A stretch of DNA of 37,007 nt from Rhodospirillaceae bacterium. GTDB taxonomy: Bacteria > Pseudomonadota > Alphaproteobacteria > SHVZ01. Location: positions 1-37,007 of the forward strand of contig JAEULB010000024.1 in NCBI GenBank assembly GCA_016792585.1, written 5' to 3'. This document shows positions 7,950 to 16,011 of the stretch, one piece after another. The notes beneath the pieces were generated by a model. The model had not been told where the DNA came from. It made no database searches and saw only the letters and a program-made list of their open reading frames with translations. Position numbers and translations under genes: made by a program. Each line of letters starts with the position of its first letter. Position 1 is the stretch's first letter.

Positions 7950-9200
7950 GTGAAGCGCTATTCCTTCGTCCAGCTCTTGAGAAACGCGATCGGGCTCGGC
8001 GACGGCTGGCAGCAGGCGTGGCGGAGCCCGGAGCCGAAGCCCTCCTACGACGTGGTGATCGTCGGCGGCGGCGGGCATGGGCTGGCGACCGCCTACTACC
8101 TCGCGAAGAACCATGGCGTCCGCAACGTCGCGGTGCTGGAGAAGGGCTGGATCGGCGGCGGCAACACCGGCCGCAACACCACAGTGGTGCGCTCGAACTA
8201 CCTCTGGGACGAGTCCGCGGCGATCTACGAGCATTCCCTCAAGCTCTGGGAAGGGCTGACGCAGGAGCTGAACTTCAACGTGATGTTCAGCCAGCGGAAC
8301 CTGGTGATGCTGGCACATACCGAGCACGAGATGATCGAGGCGAGCCGGCGCGTGCACGCCAACCGCCTCAACGGCATCGACGCCGAGATCTGGAGCCGCG
8401 AGCAGACCCTCGCCTTCATCCCGATCCTCAACAAGTCGATGAACATCCGCTATCCGGTGATGGGCGGGTCGGCGCAGCCGCGCGCCGGAATCGCCCGCCA
8501 CGACGCGGTCGCCTGGGGCTTCGCCCGCGGCGCCGATGCGCTCGGCGTCGACATCATCCAGAACTGCGAGGTGATCGGCGTCCGCCGCGAGGGATCGCGG
8601 ATCGTCGGCCTCGACACCACGCGCGGTGCCATCGACGCCAAGAAGGTCGCCTTCGTCGCCGCCGGCCATTCCAGCGTGCTGGCGAGCCTCGCGGGATTCC
8701 GCCTGCCGATCGAATCCCACCCGCTTCAGGCGATGGTCTCGGAGCCGATCAAGCCGGTGCTCGACACGGTCGTCATGTCCGGCGCCGTGCATGCCTATGT
8801 CAGCCAGTCCGACAAGGGCGAGCTGGTGATGGGGGCCGGCATCGACGCGTTCAACTCCTATGCCCAGCGCGGATCGCTGCCGATCCTGGAAGATCTCGCC
8901 TCCGCGATGGTCGAGCTGTTCCCGATCGTGAGCCGGCTCAAGATCCTCCGCAGCTGGGGCGGCATCGTCGATGTCTGCCCGGATGCGAGCCCGATCATCG
9001 GCAGGACGCCGGTCGACGGCCTCTTCATCAATTGCGGCTGGGGCACCGGCGGCTTCAAGGCGACGCCGGGCTCGGGCTGGGTTCTCGCCGACACGATCGC
9101 CAACGACCGCCCGCATGCGCTGGCGGCACCCTTCTCGATGGAGCGCTTCGCCTCCGGCCGGCTCATCGACGAGCACGGCGCCGCCGCGGTGGCGCACTAA
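7950..9200 (+). CDS. soxB: Sarcosine oxidase subunit beta
   Basis: SoxB (416 residues) is the catalytic subunit of heterotetrameric sarcosine oxidase, which oxidises N-methylglycine to glycine and releases the methyl group to the folate-binding subunit or as formaldehyde plus peroxide. The dinucleotide fold [18 protein letters not shown] begins at residue 34 and binds non-covalent FAD. The segment ARHDAVAWG at 182-190 carries His184, the counterpart of the histidine that holds FMN covalently in this family. The C-terminal [14 protein letters not shown] stretch is typical. The start is a GTG at 7950. It is first of the classic B-D-A-G gene order, with soxD starting one base after its stop. Confidence 0.97.
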   Translation: MKRYSFVQLLRNAIGLGDGWQQAWRSPEPKPSYDVVIVGGGGHGLATAYYLAKNHGVRNVAVLEKGWIGGGNTGRNTTVVRSNYLWDESAAIYEHSLKLWEGLTQELNFNVMFSQRNLVMLAHTEHEMIEASRRVHANRLNGIDAEIWSREQTLAFIPILNKSMNIRYPVMGGSAQPRAGIARHDAVAWGFARGADALGVDIIQNCEVIGVRREGSRIVGLDTTRGAIDAKKVAFVAAGHSSVLASLAGFRLPIESHPLQAMVSEPIKPVLDTVVMSGAVHAYVSQSDKGELVMGAGIDAFNSYAQRGSLPILEDLASAMVELFPIVSRLKILRSWGGIVDVCPDASPIIGRTPVDGLFINCGWGTGGFKATPGSGWVLADTIANDRPHALAAPFSMERFASGRLIDEHGAAAVAH

Positions 9201-9201
9201 G

Positions 9202-9483
9202 ATGCTGCTGATCCCCTGCCCCTATTGCGGCGAGCGCACGGAATCAGAGTTCCGCTATGGCGGCGAGGCGCATTTCCGCCGGCCCGAGAACCATCTCGAG
9301 GCGACCGACGAGGCCTGGGCCGACTATCTCTTCATGCGGAAGAACCCGAAAGGATGGCACCGCGAGCGCTGGATGCACATCGCCGGCTGCAAGCGCTGGT
9401 TCTACGTCGTCCGCCACACCGTCACGCACCGGATATCGTCCGTCTACAAGGTCGGCGATCCGCTTCCGGACCTGCCGTCGTGA
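9202..9483 (+). CDS. soxD: Sarcosine oxidase subunit delta
   Basis: SoxD is the small zinc-binding subunit of heterotetrameric sarcosine oxidase. The protein has 93 residues, normal for the family. The zinc ligands known for this subunit are all present: Cys6 and Cys9 in CPYCGER, and His59 and Cys63 in HIAGCKRW. The ATG at 9202 follows the soxB stop by one base, giving the correct family N-terminus; the longer open frame upstream is antisense-free overlap within soxB and is not real. Its stop overlaps the GTG start of soxA in the four bases GTGA, so translation of delta and alpha is coupled. Confidence 0.97.
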   Translation: MLLIPCPYCGERTESEFRYGGEAHFRRPENHLEATDEAWADYLFMRKNPKGWHRERWMHIAGCKRWFYVVRHTVTHRISSVYKVGDPLPDLPS

Positions 9484-12449
9484 CCCAGGATTTCCGTCTC
9501 GCCAAGGGCGGCCGCATCGACCGCGAGAAGCCGCTCCGCTTCCTGTTCGACGGCCACGCCTATGACGGCTTCGCCGGCGACACGCTTGCCTCCGCGCTGC
9601 TCGCCAACGGCATCCATCTGGTCGCGCGCAGCTTCAAGTACCACCGGCCGCGCGGCATCTATGGCCTCGGCGTCGAGGAACCGAACGCGCTGGTCGAGAC
9701 CGGCATCGGGGCGGCGATCGAACCGAACGCGCGCGCGACCACGGTCGAGCTTTCCGACGGGCTGATCGCCAACAGCCAGAACCGTTGGCCGTCGCTGCGC
9801 TTCGATCTCGGCGCGGTCGCCGACTTGGCATCGCCGCTGCTGTCGGCCGGCTTCTACTACAAGACCTTCATGGGGCCGGGGAACGCCTGGAAGCTCTACG
9901 AGTGGATGATCCGGCGCGCCGCCGGCGTTGGACGCGCGCCCGAGCAACCCGATCCCGACCGCTACGAGCACAGCTTCGCCCATTGCGACGTGCTGGTGGT
10001 GGGTGCCGGTCCCGCCGGCCTTGCCGCGGCGCTCGCGGCCGGACGCGCCGGCGCCCGCGTGATGCTGGTCGACGAGCAGGTCGAGCCGGGTGGGCAGCTG
10101 CTCAACACCGCCTATACGATCAACGGCAGGCCGGCGACCGACTGGGTCGCGGACGCGACCGCCGAGCTCGACCGCATGGACGAGGTCCGCCGTCTGCAGC
10201 GCACGCTGGCGCTCGGCGTCTACGACCATGGCTATGTCGCCTGCGTCGAGCGCGCGGTGCCGGTGCCCGAGGGACGCACCCGCTGGCGCGAGCGCATGTG
10301 GCATGTGCGTGCCAAGGAGATCGTCGTCGCAAGCGGCGCGATCGAGCGCCCGCTGATCCATGACGGCAACGACCGGCCGGGTACGATGCTGGCCTCCGCC
10401 GCCCGCGCCTATGCCAACCGCTACGGTGTGGCCGTCGGCAAGCGCGCGGTCGTCTTCGCCAACAACGACGATGCCTATCGCACCGCGCTCGATCTCGCCG
10501 ATTCCGGCATCGAGGTCGCCGGCATCCTCGATCTCCGCCACGACCTCACCGGTGCCATGCCCGCGCTCGCCCGCGAGAAGGGCCTTCGCGTGCTGGCCGG
10601 ACATGCCGTCGTCGGCACCCGCGGCCGCACGCGCCTGAAGGCGGTCGAAGCGGCGCCGGTCGACGATCCGTCGAACCGCCAGATCATCGAATGCGACCTG
10701 CTCGCCGTCTCCGGCGGGTGGAACCCTGCCCTTCACCTCTATGCCCATGCCGGCGGCAAGGCGTCGTATGACGCGGCGCTCGCCGCCTTCGTGCCCGGAT
10801 CGTCGCCCGAGCGGATGACCGTCGCCGGCTCCGCCGCCGGCGAGTTCGCGCTCGCTCATTGCCTCTCCGGCGGTGCGCGGGCCGGCGTCGAAGCGGCGAA
10901 GCGCGCCGGCTTCTCGGCGACGCAGCCGGCGCTCGTGCTCGAGGCGCCCGAGCCGAACGCCGATACGCGCGTCGGCCCGCTCTCGGCTCCCAACCGCGGC
11001 GGCAAGCGCTTCATCGACCTGCACAACGACGTGACCGAGAAGGACCTCCGCCTCGCCGCGCAGGAGGGCTACCGCTCGGTCGAGCACGCCAAGCGCTACA
11101 CGACGATGGGCATGGGACCCGACCAGGGCAAGACCGGCAACATCCTCGGCCTCAACGTGCTCTCCGATGCGCTGGGCCAGGCGGTGCCGCAGGTCGGGAC
11201 CACGACCTTCCGTCCGCCCTACCATCCGGTCAGCTTCGGCGCTCTTGCCGGGCGCGAGGTTCACGACCTCTTCCTGCCGACCCGCAAGACGCCGATGGAT
11301 TCCTGGCACGAGGAGAACGGCGCGCTGTTCGAGCCCGTCGGGCAATGGCGCCGCGCCAAGGCCTATCCGAAGCCGGGCGAGAGCCTGCATGCGGCGGCCG
11401 AGCGCGAGGTGAAGGCGGCGCGCGAGAGCGTCGGCCTGTTCGACGCCTCCACCCTCGGCAAGATCGACGTGCGCGGGCCAGGTGCCGCGCAGTTCCTCGA
11501 CCGCATCTACTGCAACACCTTCTCGACGCTGAAGCCGGGCAACGCGCGCTACGGCCTGATGCTGGGCGAAGACGGCATGGTCAAGGACGACGGCGTCACC
11601 GCCCGCCTCGGTCCCGACCACTTCCATCTGACGACGACGACCGGCGGCGCCGCCTCGGTCTATGTGTGGCTGGAGGACTGGCTGCAGACCGAATGGCTCG
11701 ACCTCGAGGTCTACCTGACCTCGGTCACCGAGCAGTGGGCGGTCGCGACATTGTCGGGCCCGAAGGCGCGCCAGGTGCTGGGCCCGCTGACCGACGTCGA
11801 TCTTTCGACCGCCGCATTCCCGTTCATGGCGTTCCGCGAAGGACGGGTCGCCAATATCCCGGCGCGCATCTTTCGCGTCAGCTTCTCGGGCGACCTCTCC
11901 TACGAGATCAACGTGCCGGCACGCCACGGCCTCGCCCTCTGGCAGGCGCTGATGGAATCCGGCCGGCCGCACGGCATCACGCCCTACGGCACCGAGGCCC
12001 TCCACATCCTGCGCGCCGAGAAGGGCTACATCGTCGTCGGCCACGAGACCGACGGCACGATCACGCCGCATGACCTGGGCTATGGCGGCATGGTGTCGAC
12101 GAAGAAGGACTTCCTCGGCCGCCGTTCGCTCGGCCGCGCCGGCATGACCGGGCCGGATCGCAAGCACCTGGTCGGCCTTCTCTCCAAGGACCCCGCGCGC
12201 GTGCTGCCGATGGGCGCGCAGATCCTCGAGCGCCCGACCGAGGCGCGACCCGCGCCGATGATCGGACATGTCTCGTCGAGCTACATGAGCCCGACGATGA
12301 AACGCGGCATCGCGATGGCGCTGATCAAGAACGGCCGCGAGCGCCTGGGCCAGACCGTCTACCTGCCGCTGCTCGACGGGCCGACGGTCGCGGCCGAGAT
12401 CGTCTCGCCCGTCTTCTACGATCCGGAGAACGCCCGCCGTGACGGATGA
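9480..12449 (+). CDS. soxA: Sarcosine oxidase subunit alpha
   Basis: SoxA (989 residues) is the large subunit that binds NAD+ and carries the tetrahydrofolate site, making 5,10-methylene-THF from the methyl group removed by SoxB. Three parts are visible: an N-terminal ferredoxin-like fold (about 15-100, with KYHRPRG but no cysteine cluster), a central dinucleotide-binding module beginning DVLVVGAGPAGLAAALAAG near residue 171, and a C-terminal aminomethyltransferase (GcvT-like) module from about 620, with GLFDASTLGKIDVRGPGA and LSYEINVP. The start is the GTG at 9480, overlapping the soxD stop; the longer frame from 9225 runs through soxD in another frame. Its end overlaps soxG by 11 bases. Confidence 0.97.
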   Translation: MTQDFRLAKGGRIDREKPLRFLFDGHAYDGFAGDTLASALLANGIHLVARSFKYHRPRGIYGLGVEEPNALVETGIGAAIEPNARATTVELSDGLIANSQNRWPSLRFDLGAVADLASPLLSAGFYYKTFMGPGNAWKLYEWMIRRAAGVGRAPEQPDPDRYEHSFAHCDVLVVGAGPAGLAAALAAGRAGARVMLVDEQVEPGGQLLNTAYTINGRPATDWVADATAELDRMDEVRRLQRTLALGVYDHGYVACVERAVPVPEGRTRWRERMWHVRAKEIVVASGAIERPLIHDGNDRPGTMLASAARAYANRYGVAVGKRAVVFANNDDAYRTALDLADSGIEVAGILDLRHDLTGAMPALAREKGLRVLAGHAVVGTRGRTRLKAVEAAPVDDPSNRQIIECDLLAVSGGWNPALHLYAHAGGKASYDAALAAFVPGSSPERMTVAGSAAGEFALAHCLSGGARAGVEAAKRAGFSATQPALVLEAPEPNADTRVGPLSAPNRGGKRFIDLHNDVTEKDLRLAAQEGYRSVEHAKRYTTMGMGPDQGKTGNILGLNVLSDALGQAVPQVGTTTFRPPYHPVSFGALAGREVHDLFLPTRKTPMDSWHEENGALFEPVGQWRRAKAYPKPGESLHAAAEREVKAARESVGLFDASTLGKIDVRGPGAAQFLDRIYCNTFSTLKPGNARYGLMLGEDGMVKDDGVTARLGPDHFHLTTTTGGAASVYVWLEDWLQTEWLDLEVYLTSVTEQWAVATLSGPKARQVLGPLTDVDLSTAAFPFMAFREGRVANIPARIFRVSFSGDLSYEINVPARHGLALWQALMESGRPHGITPYGTEALHILRAEKGYIVVGHETDGTITPHDLGYGGMVSTKKDFLGRRSLGRAGMTGPDRKHLVGLLSKDPARVLPMGAQILERPTEARPAPMIGHVSSSYMSPTMKRGIAMALIKNGRERLGQTVYLPLLDGPTVAAEIVSPVFYDPENARRDG

Positions 12450-13017
12450 GTGCGCCCCGCTCGACAACGTCTTGAGGCCCGGCGCGCCGAGCGGCCCGTC
12501 CGGCGTGGCCCTCAGCGACCGCCGCTTCGTCGGCCAGATCAACCTGCGCGGTCGCGGCGAGGCTGTGACCGCCGTCGGTGCCGCGCTCGGGTATGCATTG
12601 CCGGTCGAGGCCAACACGACGGTCGGCAGCGGCGTCTCGCGCGCCTGCTGGCTCGGACCCGACGAATGGCTGCTGATCTGCGAGGACGACCAGCGGGCCG
12701 AGCTCAAGAAGCGCCTCGACGACGCGCTCGCCGGCCATGCCTATGCCGCGACCGACGTCACCGATTCCCGCGCCGTCCTGAGGATCGCCGGCGCCTGCGC
12801 CCGACCGGTGCTGGCCAAGGGCTGCCCGCTCGACCTGAGTGCCCGCAGCTTCGGCGTCGGCCACGTGGCTCAAAGCCTGGTCGGCCGCGCCCAGGCGATG
12901 ATCCTGCCGATCGAGGGCGGCGGCTACGACCTCTTCGTTGCCCGCAGCTTCGCCGGCTACCTCTGGACCTGGCTGCTGGATGCCGGCGCCGAGTACGGGA
13001 TCCGCGTCCAGACCTAG
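12439..13017 (+). CDS. soxG: Sarcosine oxidase subunit gamma
   Basis: SoxG (192 residues) is the gamma subunit of heterotetrameric sarcosine oxidase; it resembles a reduced GcvT-like domain and packs against alpha. Recognisable features are GVALSDRRFVGQINLRG in the N-terminal third, WLGPDEWLLI, DVTDSRAVLRIAG, and a C-terminal FDLFVARSFAGYLW-like segment. The GTG start at 12439 lies inside the end of soxA, consistent with translational coupling throughout the operon. Its stop codon at 13015-13017 overlaps the end of the oppositely oriented DUF3703 frame, which marks the boundary between the sox operon and the next gene block. Confidence 0.95.
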   Translation: MTDECAPLDNVLRPGAPSGPSGVALSDRRFVGQINLRGRGEAVTAVGAALGYALPVEANTTVGSGVSRACWLGPDEWLLICEDDQRAELKKRLDDALAGHAYAATDVTDSRAVLRIAGACARPVLAKGCPLDLSARSFGVGHVAQSLVGRAQAMILPIEGGGYDLFVARSFAGYLWTWLLDAGAEYGIRVQT

Positions 13018-13463
13018 CGGACACCGGTGCAGCTCGATGCTGCTTCAGGAGATCGGCTGGCCGATGAAGGCGCGGGGCTAGCCGACGGACTTCGTGGTGC
13101 AGCGGACGCAAAGGCGATGATCGCGGCCAGATCGCCTGGAATTGGCATCGAGCGGAAGGGGCTTACATCTGAGCCGCCGGTATTTCCGTGGGGAACCACC
13201 GTCTTTGTCGCGGCCCCGACGACGCGCAGTACCTGACCGGCGACTTCGCGCAAGTCGCGATGACGGAGACCCCAGGCCAACATATGAAAATGGGTCCGTA
13301 CGTGTTCGATGGTCGATGCTTGGCCGAGGATATGGGCGCGTTCCAGGTGACGAAAACCCGCCTTTAGATCGCCGGCCATTTCACAGATCGAGGCTGAGCG
13401 GAGTTCGTCGTTGACGAACGGCCGTATCCTGCCTCGGAAGCTACCGGTGAAAATTTCCATCAT
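13014..13463 (-). CDS. DUF3703 family protein
   Basis: This 149-residue protein matches my memory of the DUF3703 family: GDLKAGFRHLERAHILGQAS, then HVRTHFHMLAWG, REVAGQVLRVV and the GNTGGSDVSPFRSMPIPGDL region. The family has no established activity; I recall members lying beside heavy-metal genes, and here it follows a metallothionein-like gene by 58 bases on the same strand, so a metal-related role is plausible. The start at complement 13461-13463 has GGAG a few bases upstream. The last 30 or so residues are rich in Ser, Ala and Pro and the stop codon falls inside the soxG stop region, so the tail may be an addition gained when the cassette joined this site. Confidence 0.75.
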   Translation of the reverse strand: MMEIFTGSFRGRIRPFVNDELRSASICEMAGDLKAGFRHLERAHILGQASTIEHVRTHFHMLAWGLRHRDLREVAGQVLRVVGAATKTVVPHGNTGGSDVSPFRSMPIPGDLAAIIAFASAAPRSPSASPAPSSASRSPEAASSCTGVR

Positions 13464-13521
13464 CTTGCTCCGGCGTGCCCCAGGCGGGTTGAAACCGGCC
13501 CGGGGCTCATTGGTAGGATGC

Positions 13522-13713
13522 TCAGGCAACTGCGTAGCTGGTTTCCGGTGCGCAGATGCAGGCCGCCCCGCACTGGCAATTCGCACCGCAGCCGCAGCCC
13601 TGCCCCGTGACGACGACACTCGTGGCCGGGCCGCAGAGACACGCCGATTGAGCCGCGCTGCAGGCACAATCCGGGCCGCAGTTGCAAGGTTTCGAGGTGG
13701 TTTGGTCGGTCAT
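13522..13713 (-). CDS. Metallothionein-like cysteine-rich protein
   Basis: This 63-residue protein has 12 cysteines and no histidine or internal aromatic residues (one Tyr near the end). Cysteines fall at 10, 12, 16, 18, 25, 27 and at 40, 42, 46, 48, 52, 54: two clusters of three CxC pairs each, joined by a short linker at 28-39 (GPATSVVVTGQG). Such clusters bind Zn, Cd or Cu(I) in metallothioneins. The pattern is not that of cyanobacterial SmtA; the two six-cysteine clusters recall plant type-1 proteins with a much shorter linker. The start is well supported: AGGAGG lies five bases before the ATG (complement 13711-13713). It is 75 bases downstream of the AraC regulator and 58 upstream of the DUF3703 gene. 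Metal binding is inferred from cysteine spacing. Confidence 0.85.
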   Translation of the reverse strand: MTDQTTSKPCNCGPDCACSAAQSACLCGPATSVVVTGQGCGCGANCQCGAACICAPETSYAVA

Positions 13714-13788
13714 TGGAACCTCCTGGGTTTGCGGTTTCGATGACGAACATCTATCCCGGAGGGGGGCGACGACACTTGAACGCAGCGG

Positions 13789-14562
13789 CTACGTCATGCG
13801 TAGGGAGGCCGGAGCGACCCCGAACATCCGCCTGAACGTGCGACTGAGGTGAGCAGAATCCGCAAAGCCGGCGTCATGTGCCGCCTGGGTCAATGATTTA
13901 CCTGACGCGAAGCTCTCGAGCGCCCGCGTGAGGCGCAGCCACAAAAGGTAGGTTTTGAAAGGCAGGCCGGTCTGCTCCACAAAGAGATGCCGCAGGCGCC
14001 CTTCCGACAAGTTGGCGACGGAAGCGGCATCTGCGAGGCTTACCGGCCCGTCGAGTTGTCGGGCTGCCCAAGCAATGACTCTGCGTACGCGCAAGTCGGG
14101 AACATCGGCTCGGGTATCGCCGGCAATGCGGGCAATCAAGCTCCGGCCCAAACCGACAACGAGAGCATCATCCCTGTCGGCCGCGCGAAAGGCCGTGGCG
14201 ATCCGTTCGCGGTAGTCGCCCAGAAAGTCAGGCGCGACGGCGGCCAATTCCACGCCATCGAACAGCCGCGAGGCCGTCGCCCTCCCCAATCGGCTTTCCG
14301 GCTCGATGAAGAGAAGGGCAAACAGACCCTCGGCTTCAAACGTATGCCCCGCATCCGCTGCGACCGCCACGGCGTCGCCTCCAACATGAGAGGACGGCGT
14401 ATCGAGGCGGAAGTGCCCGCCTAGGCTAATGGTCACCTGAATGGCATGGTGAGCGTGAAGGTCTGTGCGCCGGGGTTTGGGCGTCGCTGGCGCGGTTGCA
14501 TCGACGATCCAAAGGGCGCCGCCCTCCCACATGACAATTCGAGCGCGTGCGAGCAGCTCCAT
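13789..14562 (-). CDS. AraC family transcriptional regulator
   Basis: This 257-residue regulator has a cupin-like N-terminal sensing region (HAHHAIQVTISLGG, FALLFIEPES) and a C-terminal double helix-turn-helix: SLADAASVANLSEGRLRHLF and SLTQAAHDAGFADSAHLSR, followed by the FRRMFGVAPASLR ending that typifies AraC proteins. I start at the ATG whose complement is 14560-14562, two bases after the stop of the binding-protein gene; another ATG ten codons later is possible. The open frame continues far upstream antisense-wise but that part is a shadow. Its base composition is less G/C-biased than that of neighbouring genes. It precedes the metallothionein-like gene, so it may control that gene, the upstream exporter, or both. 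Confidence 0.9.
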   Translation of the reverse strand: MELLARARIVMWEGGALWIVDATAPATPKPRRTDLHAHHAIQVTISLGGHFRLDTPSSHVGGDAVAVAADAGHTFEAEGLFALLFIEPESRLGRATASRLFDGVELAAVAPDFLGDYRERIATAFRAADRDDALVVGLGRSLIARIAGDTRADVPDLRVRRVIAWAARQLDGPVSLADAASVANLSEGRLRHLFVEQTGLPFKTYLLWLRLTRALESFASGKSLTQAAHDAGFADSAHLSRTFRRMFGVAPASLRMT

Positions 14563-14564
14563 CT

Positions 14565-15347
14565 CTACCGATCCGTCGGCGGCGCCACCTCGACGCCGAT
14601 CACGCCGGCCCGCTCGATCGCGGCCTTCAGGAACTCCGAAGCGCGCGCGTCGTCGATCAGCTGGTTGACTGCCATCAATGCCGTCGGCTTGCCCTTCGGC
14701 ACGATGATCGTCTGCGGGACGCCGAAGACGTCGCCATCCAGCACGCGATAGCCGGGATCCTCGCGGGCGACGGTAGCCAGGCGCTGACGGTTGCCGCCGA
14801 AAGCGTCGACAGCCTTGGCCGAGAGCATCTGCTTGGCCGTCGCCGGACTCGGATCGGCGCCTTCGACGATCGTCGCCCGCTCGAAGTTGCGGCGGACGAA
14901 GAGCGCGATCGAGTCGCCGCGGCCGGCACCGATCTTGAGTCCGGGACGATCGAGCTCCTCGACGGAACGCAGCGCCGAGTCGTTGAGCACCAGGAAGGTC
15001 TGCTTGACCAGCATGTAGGTCTGCGAGAATTCGACCGTGCCGGCGCGCGAGGGATCGTAGGCGACGAAGCCGATGTCGGCGCGCCCTTCCCTGACCGCCT
15101 CGATCACCGCCGGAACGCCGGCAACCGGCATCATCTGCACCGGCACCTTGATCCGGCGACCCAGCTCGTTGGCGAGGTCGACGACGACGCCGCGGCTCTC
15201 GCCGGTCGCGGCGTTCACCGTTCCCTGCGCCGGGTTGCCCTGGAGAAACGCGGCGCGAAGCTTTCCGGTCGGCGCGATCAGCGGATCGGCGAGCGCCGCC
15301 CCGGTGAAGGCGAGGCCGGCGAGGAGCAGGGCTGCGGCAAGGCGCAT
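14565..15347 (-). CDS. Amino-acid-type ABC substrate-binding protein (SBP family 3)
   Basis: This 260-residue protein starts with a clear signal peptide (about residues 1-21, hydrophobic LAAALLLAGLAF then GAALA) and continues as a family-3 periplasmic binding protein: GKLRAAFLQGNPAQ, GVVVDLANELGRRI, VREGRADIGFVAYDPSRAG and VEFSQTYML. Such proteins bind polar amino acids or related acids. No permease or ATPase lies nearby; instead it is 9 bases downstream of a LysE-type exporter gene and 2 bases upstream of an AraC regulator, all on the same strand. It may act with transporter subunits encoded elsewhere or serve as a sensor. Confidence 0.9.
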   Translation of the reverse strand: MRLAAALLLAGLAFTGAALADPLIAPTGKLRAAFLQGNPAQGTVNAATGESRGVVVDLANELGRRIKVPVQMMPVAGVPAVIEAVREGRADIGFVAYDPSRAGTVEFSQTYMLVKQTFLVLNDSALRSVEELDRPGLKIGAGRGDSIALFVRRNFERATIVEGADPSPATAKQMLSAKAVDAFGGNRQRLATVAREDPGYRVLDGDVFGVPQTIIVPKGKPTALMAVNQLIDDARASEFLKAAIERAGVIGVEVAPPTDR

Positions 15348-15356
15348 CGTCGCCTC

Positions 15357-15983
15357 CTAGTTGTTCTGGCGGATCGCCCCCATGCCGAGGCCGGCGGCGA
15401 TCAGGAAGGATCCCGCGACGCGGTCGGTCCATCTGGCGAAGCGCGGGTTCCTGGCGAAGCGGTTGAGTCGTCCGGCGGCGAGGCCGTAGGCCAGCAGTAC
15501 GCCGAGCTCGATCACCACGCTGGTGATCGCGAGGATCGTCACCTGGAGTGCCACGTCGCCGGCCGGATCGATGAACTGCGGCAGGAGGGCGACGAAGTAG
15601 AACAGCGTCTTCGGATCGGCGAGCTTCATGATCAGCCCGGCGCGGAAGATCGCCGGATAGCGCGTCTCCGCCGGGCCGGACGCGGTCGACAGGCTCGGAT
15701 GCGATCCTAGAAAAGTCTGCAGCCCGATCCAAACCAGGTAGATCACGCCGACCCAGCGCACCAGGTTGAAGAGGTCGTGGGACATCAGGATCAGCGAGCC
15801 GACGCCGATCGCCGAAAGCGCGAAATAGATCGCGTTGGCGCCGAGGATGCCGAGGCTGGCGACCGCCGACGCCTTCGCCCCGCGCGTCAGGCCGACCGAG
15901 ACCACCGTCAGCACGGCGACGCCCGGTGCGAGGCAGAGCAGCGTCTCGGCGACGACGAAAATCAGCCAGGCATTCAGGTCCAT
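15357..15983 (-). CDS. LysE family translocator (amino-acid exporter)
   Basis: This 208-residue integral membrane protein belongs to the LysE/RhtB exporter family, which pumps amino acids or homoserine lactone-like compounds out of the cell. Family signs are the N-terminal segment ending in LCLAPGVAVL (near residues 17-26), SVGLTRGAKASAVASLGILGAN, the motif KLADPKTLFYFVALLPQF, and about five to six hydrophobic segments. The substrate cannot be read from sequence. It is first in a run of co-directional genes; the binding-protein gene starts 9 bases after its stop, so the two are almost surely co-transcribed. Confidence 0.93.
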   Translation of the reverse strand: MDLNAWLIFVVAETLLCLAPGVAVLTVVSVGLTRGAKASAVASLGILGANAIYFALSAIGVGSLILMSHDLFNLVRWVGVIYLVWIGLQTFLGSHPSLSTASGPAETRYPAIFRAGLIMKLADPKTLFYFVALLPQFIDPAGDVALQVTILAITSVVIELGVLLAYGLAAGRLNRFARNPRFARWTDRVAGSFLIAAGLGMGAIRQNN

Positions 15984-16011
15984 GCGGCGTCCCTTGCGGT
16001 GGACGCCTAGC

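Noticed and set aside
7839..9197. Minus-strand frame of about 450 codons across soxB
   Set aside because: Same reason: low-complexity shadow of a certain gene.
9444..12707. Open frame of over 1000 codons on the minus strand across soxA
   Set aside because: It is the antisense shadow of a high-GC gene. The composition is Arg/Ala/Gly/Asp-rich with no recognisable domain, while soxA on the plus strand is certain.
13411..13743. Plus-strand frame opposite the metallothionein-like gene
   Set aside because: The minus-strand frame has a strong ribosome site and regular cysteine spacing; the plus-strand product shows neither.
13714..13788. Promoter for the metallothionein-like gene (TTCAAG, 19 bases, GATAGA)
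   Set aside because: Both hexamers are weak matches and the spacing is long; co-transcription from upstream is equally possible.
14547..15710. Plus-strand frame across the binding-protein and LysE genes
   Set aside because: It spans two well-supported genes on the other strand and has shadow-like composition.
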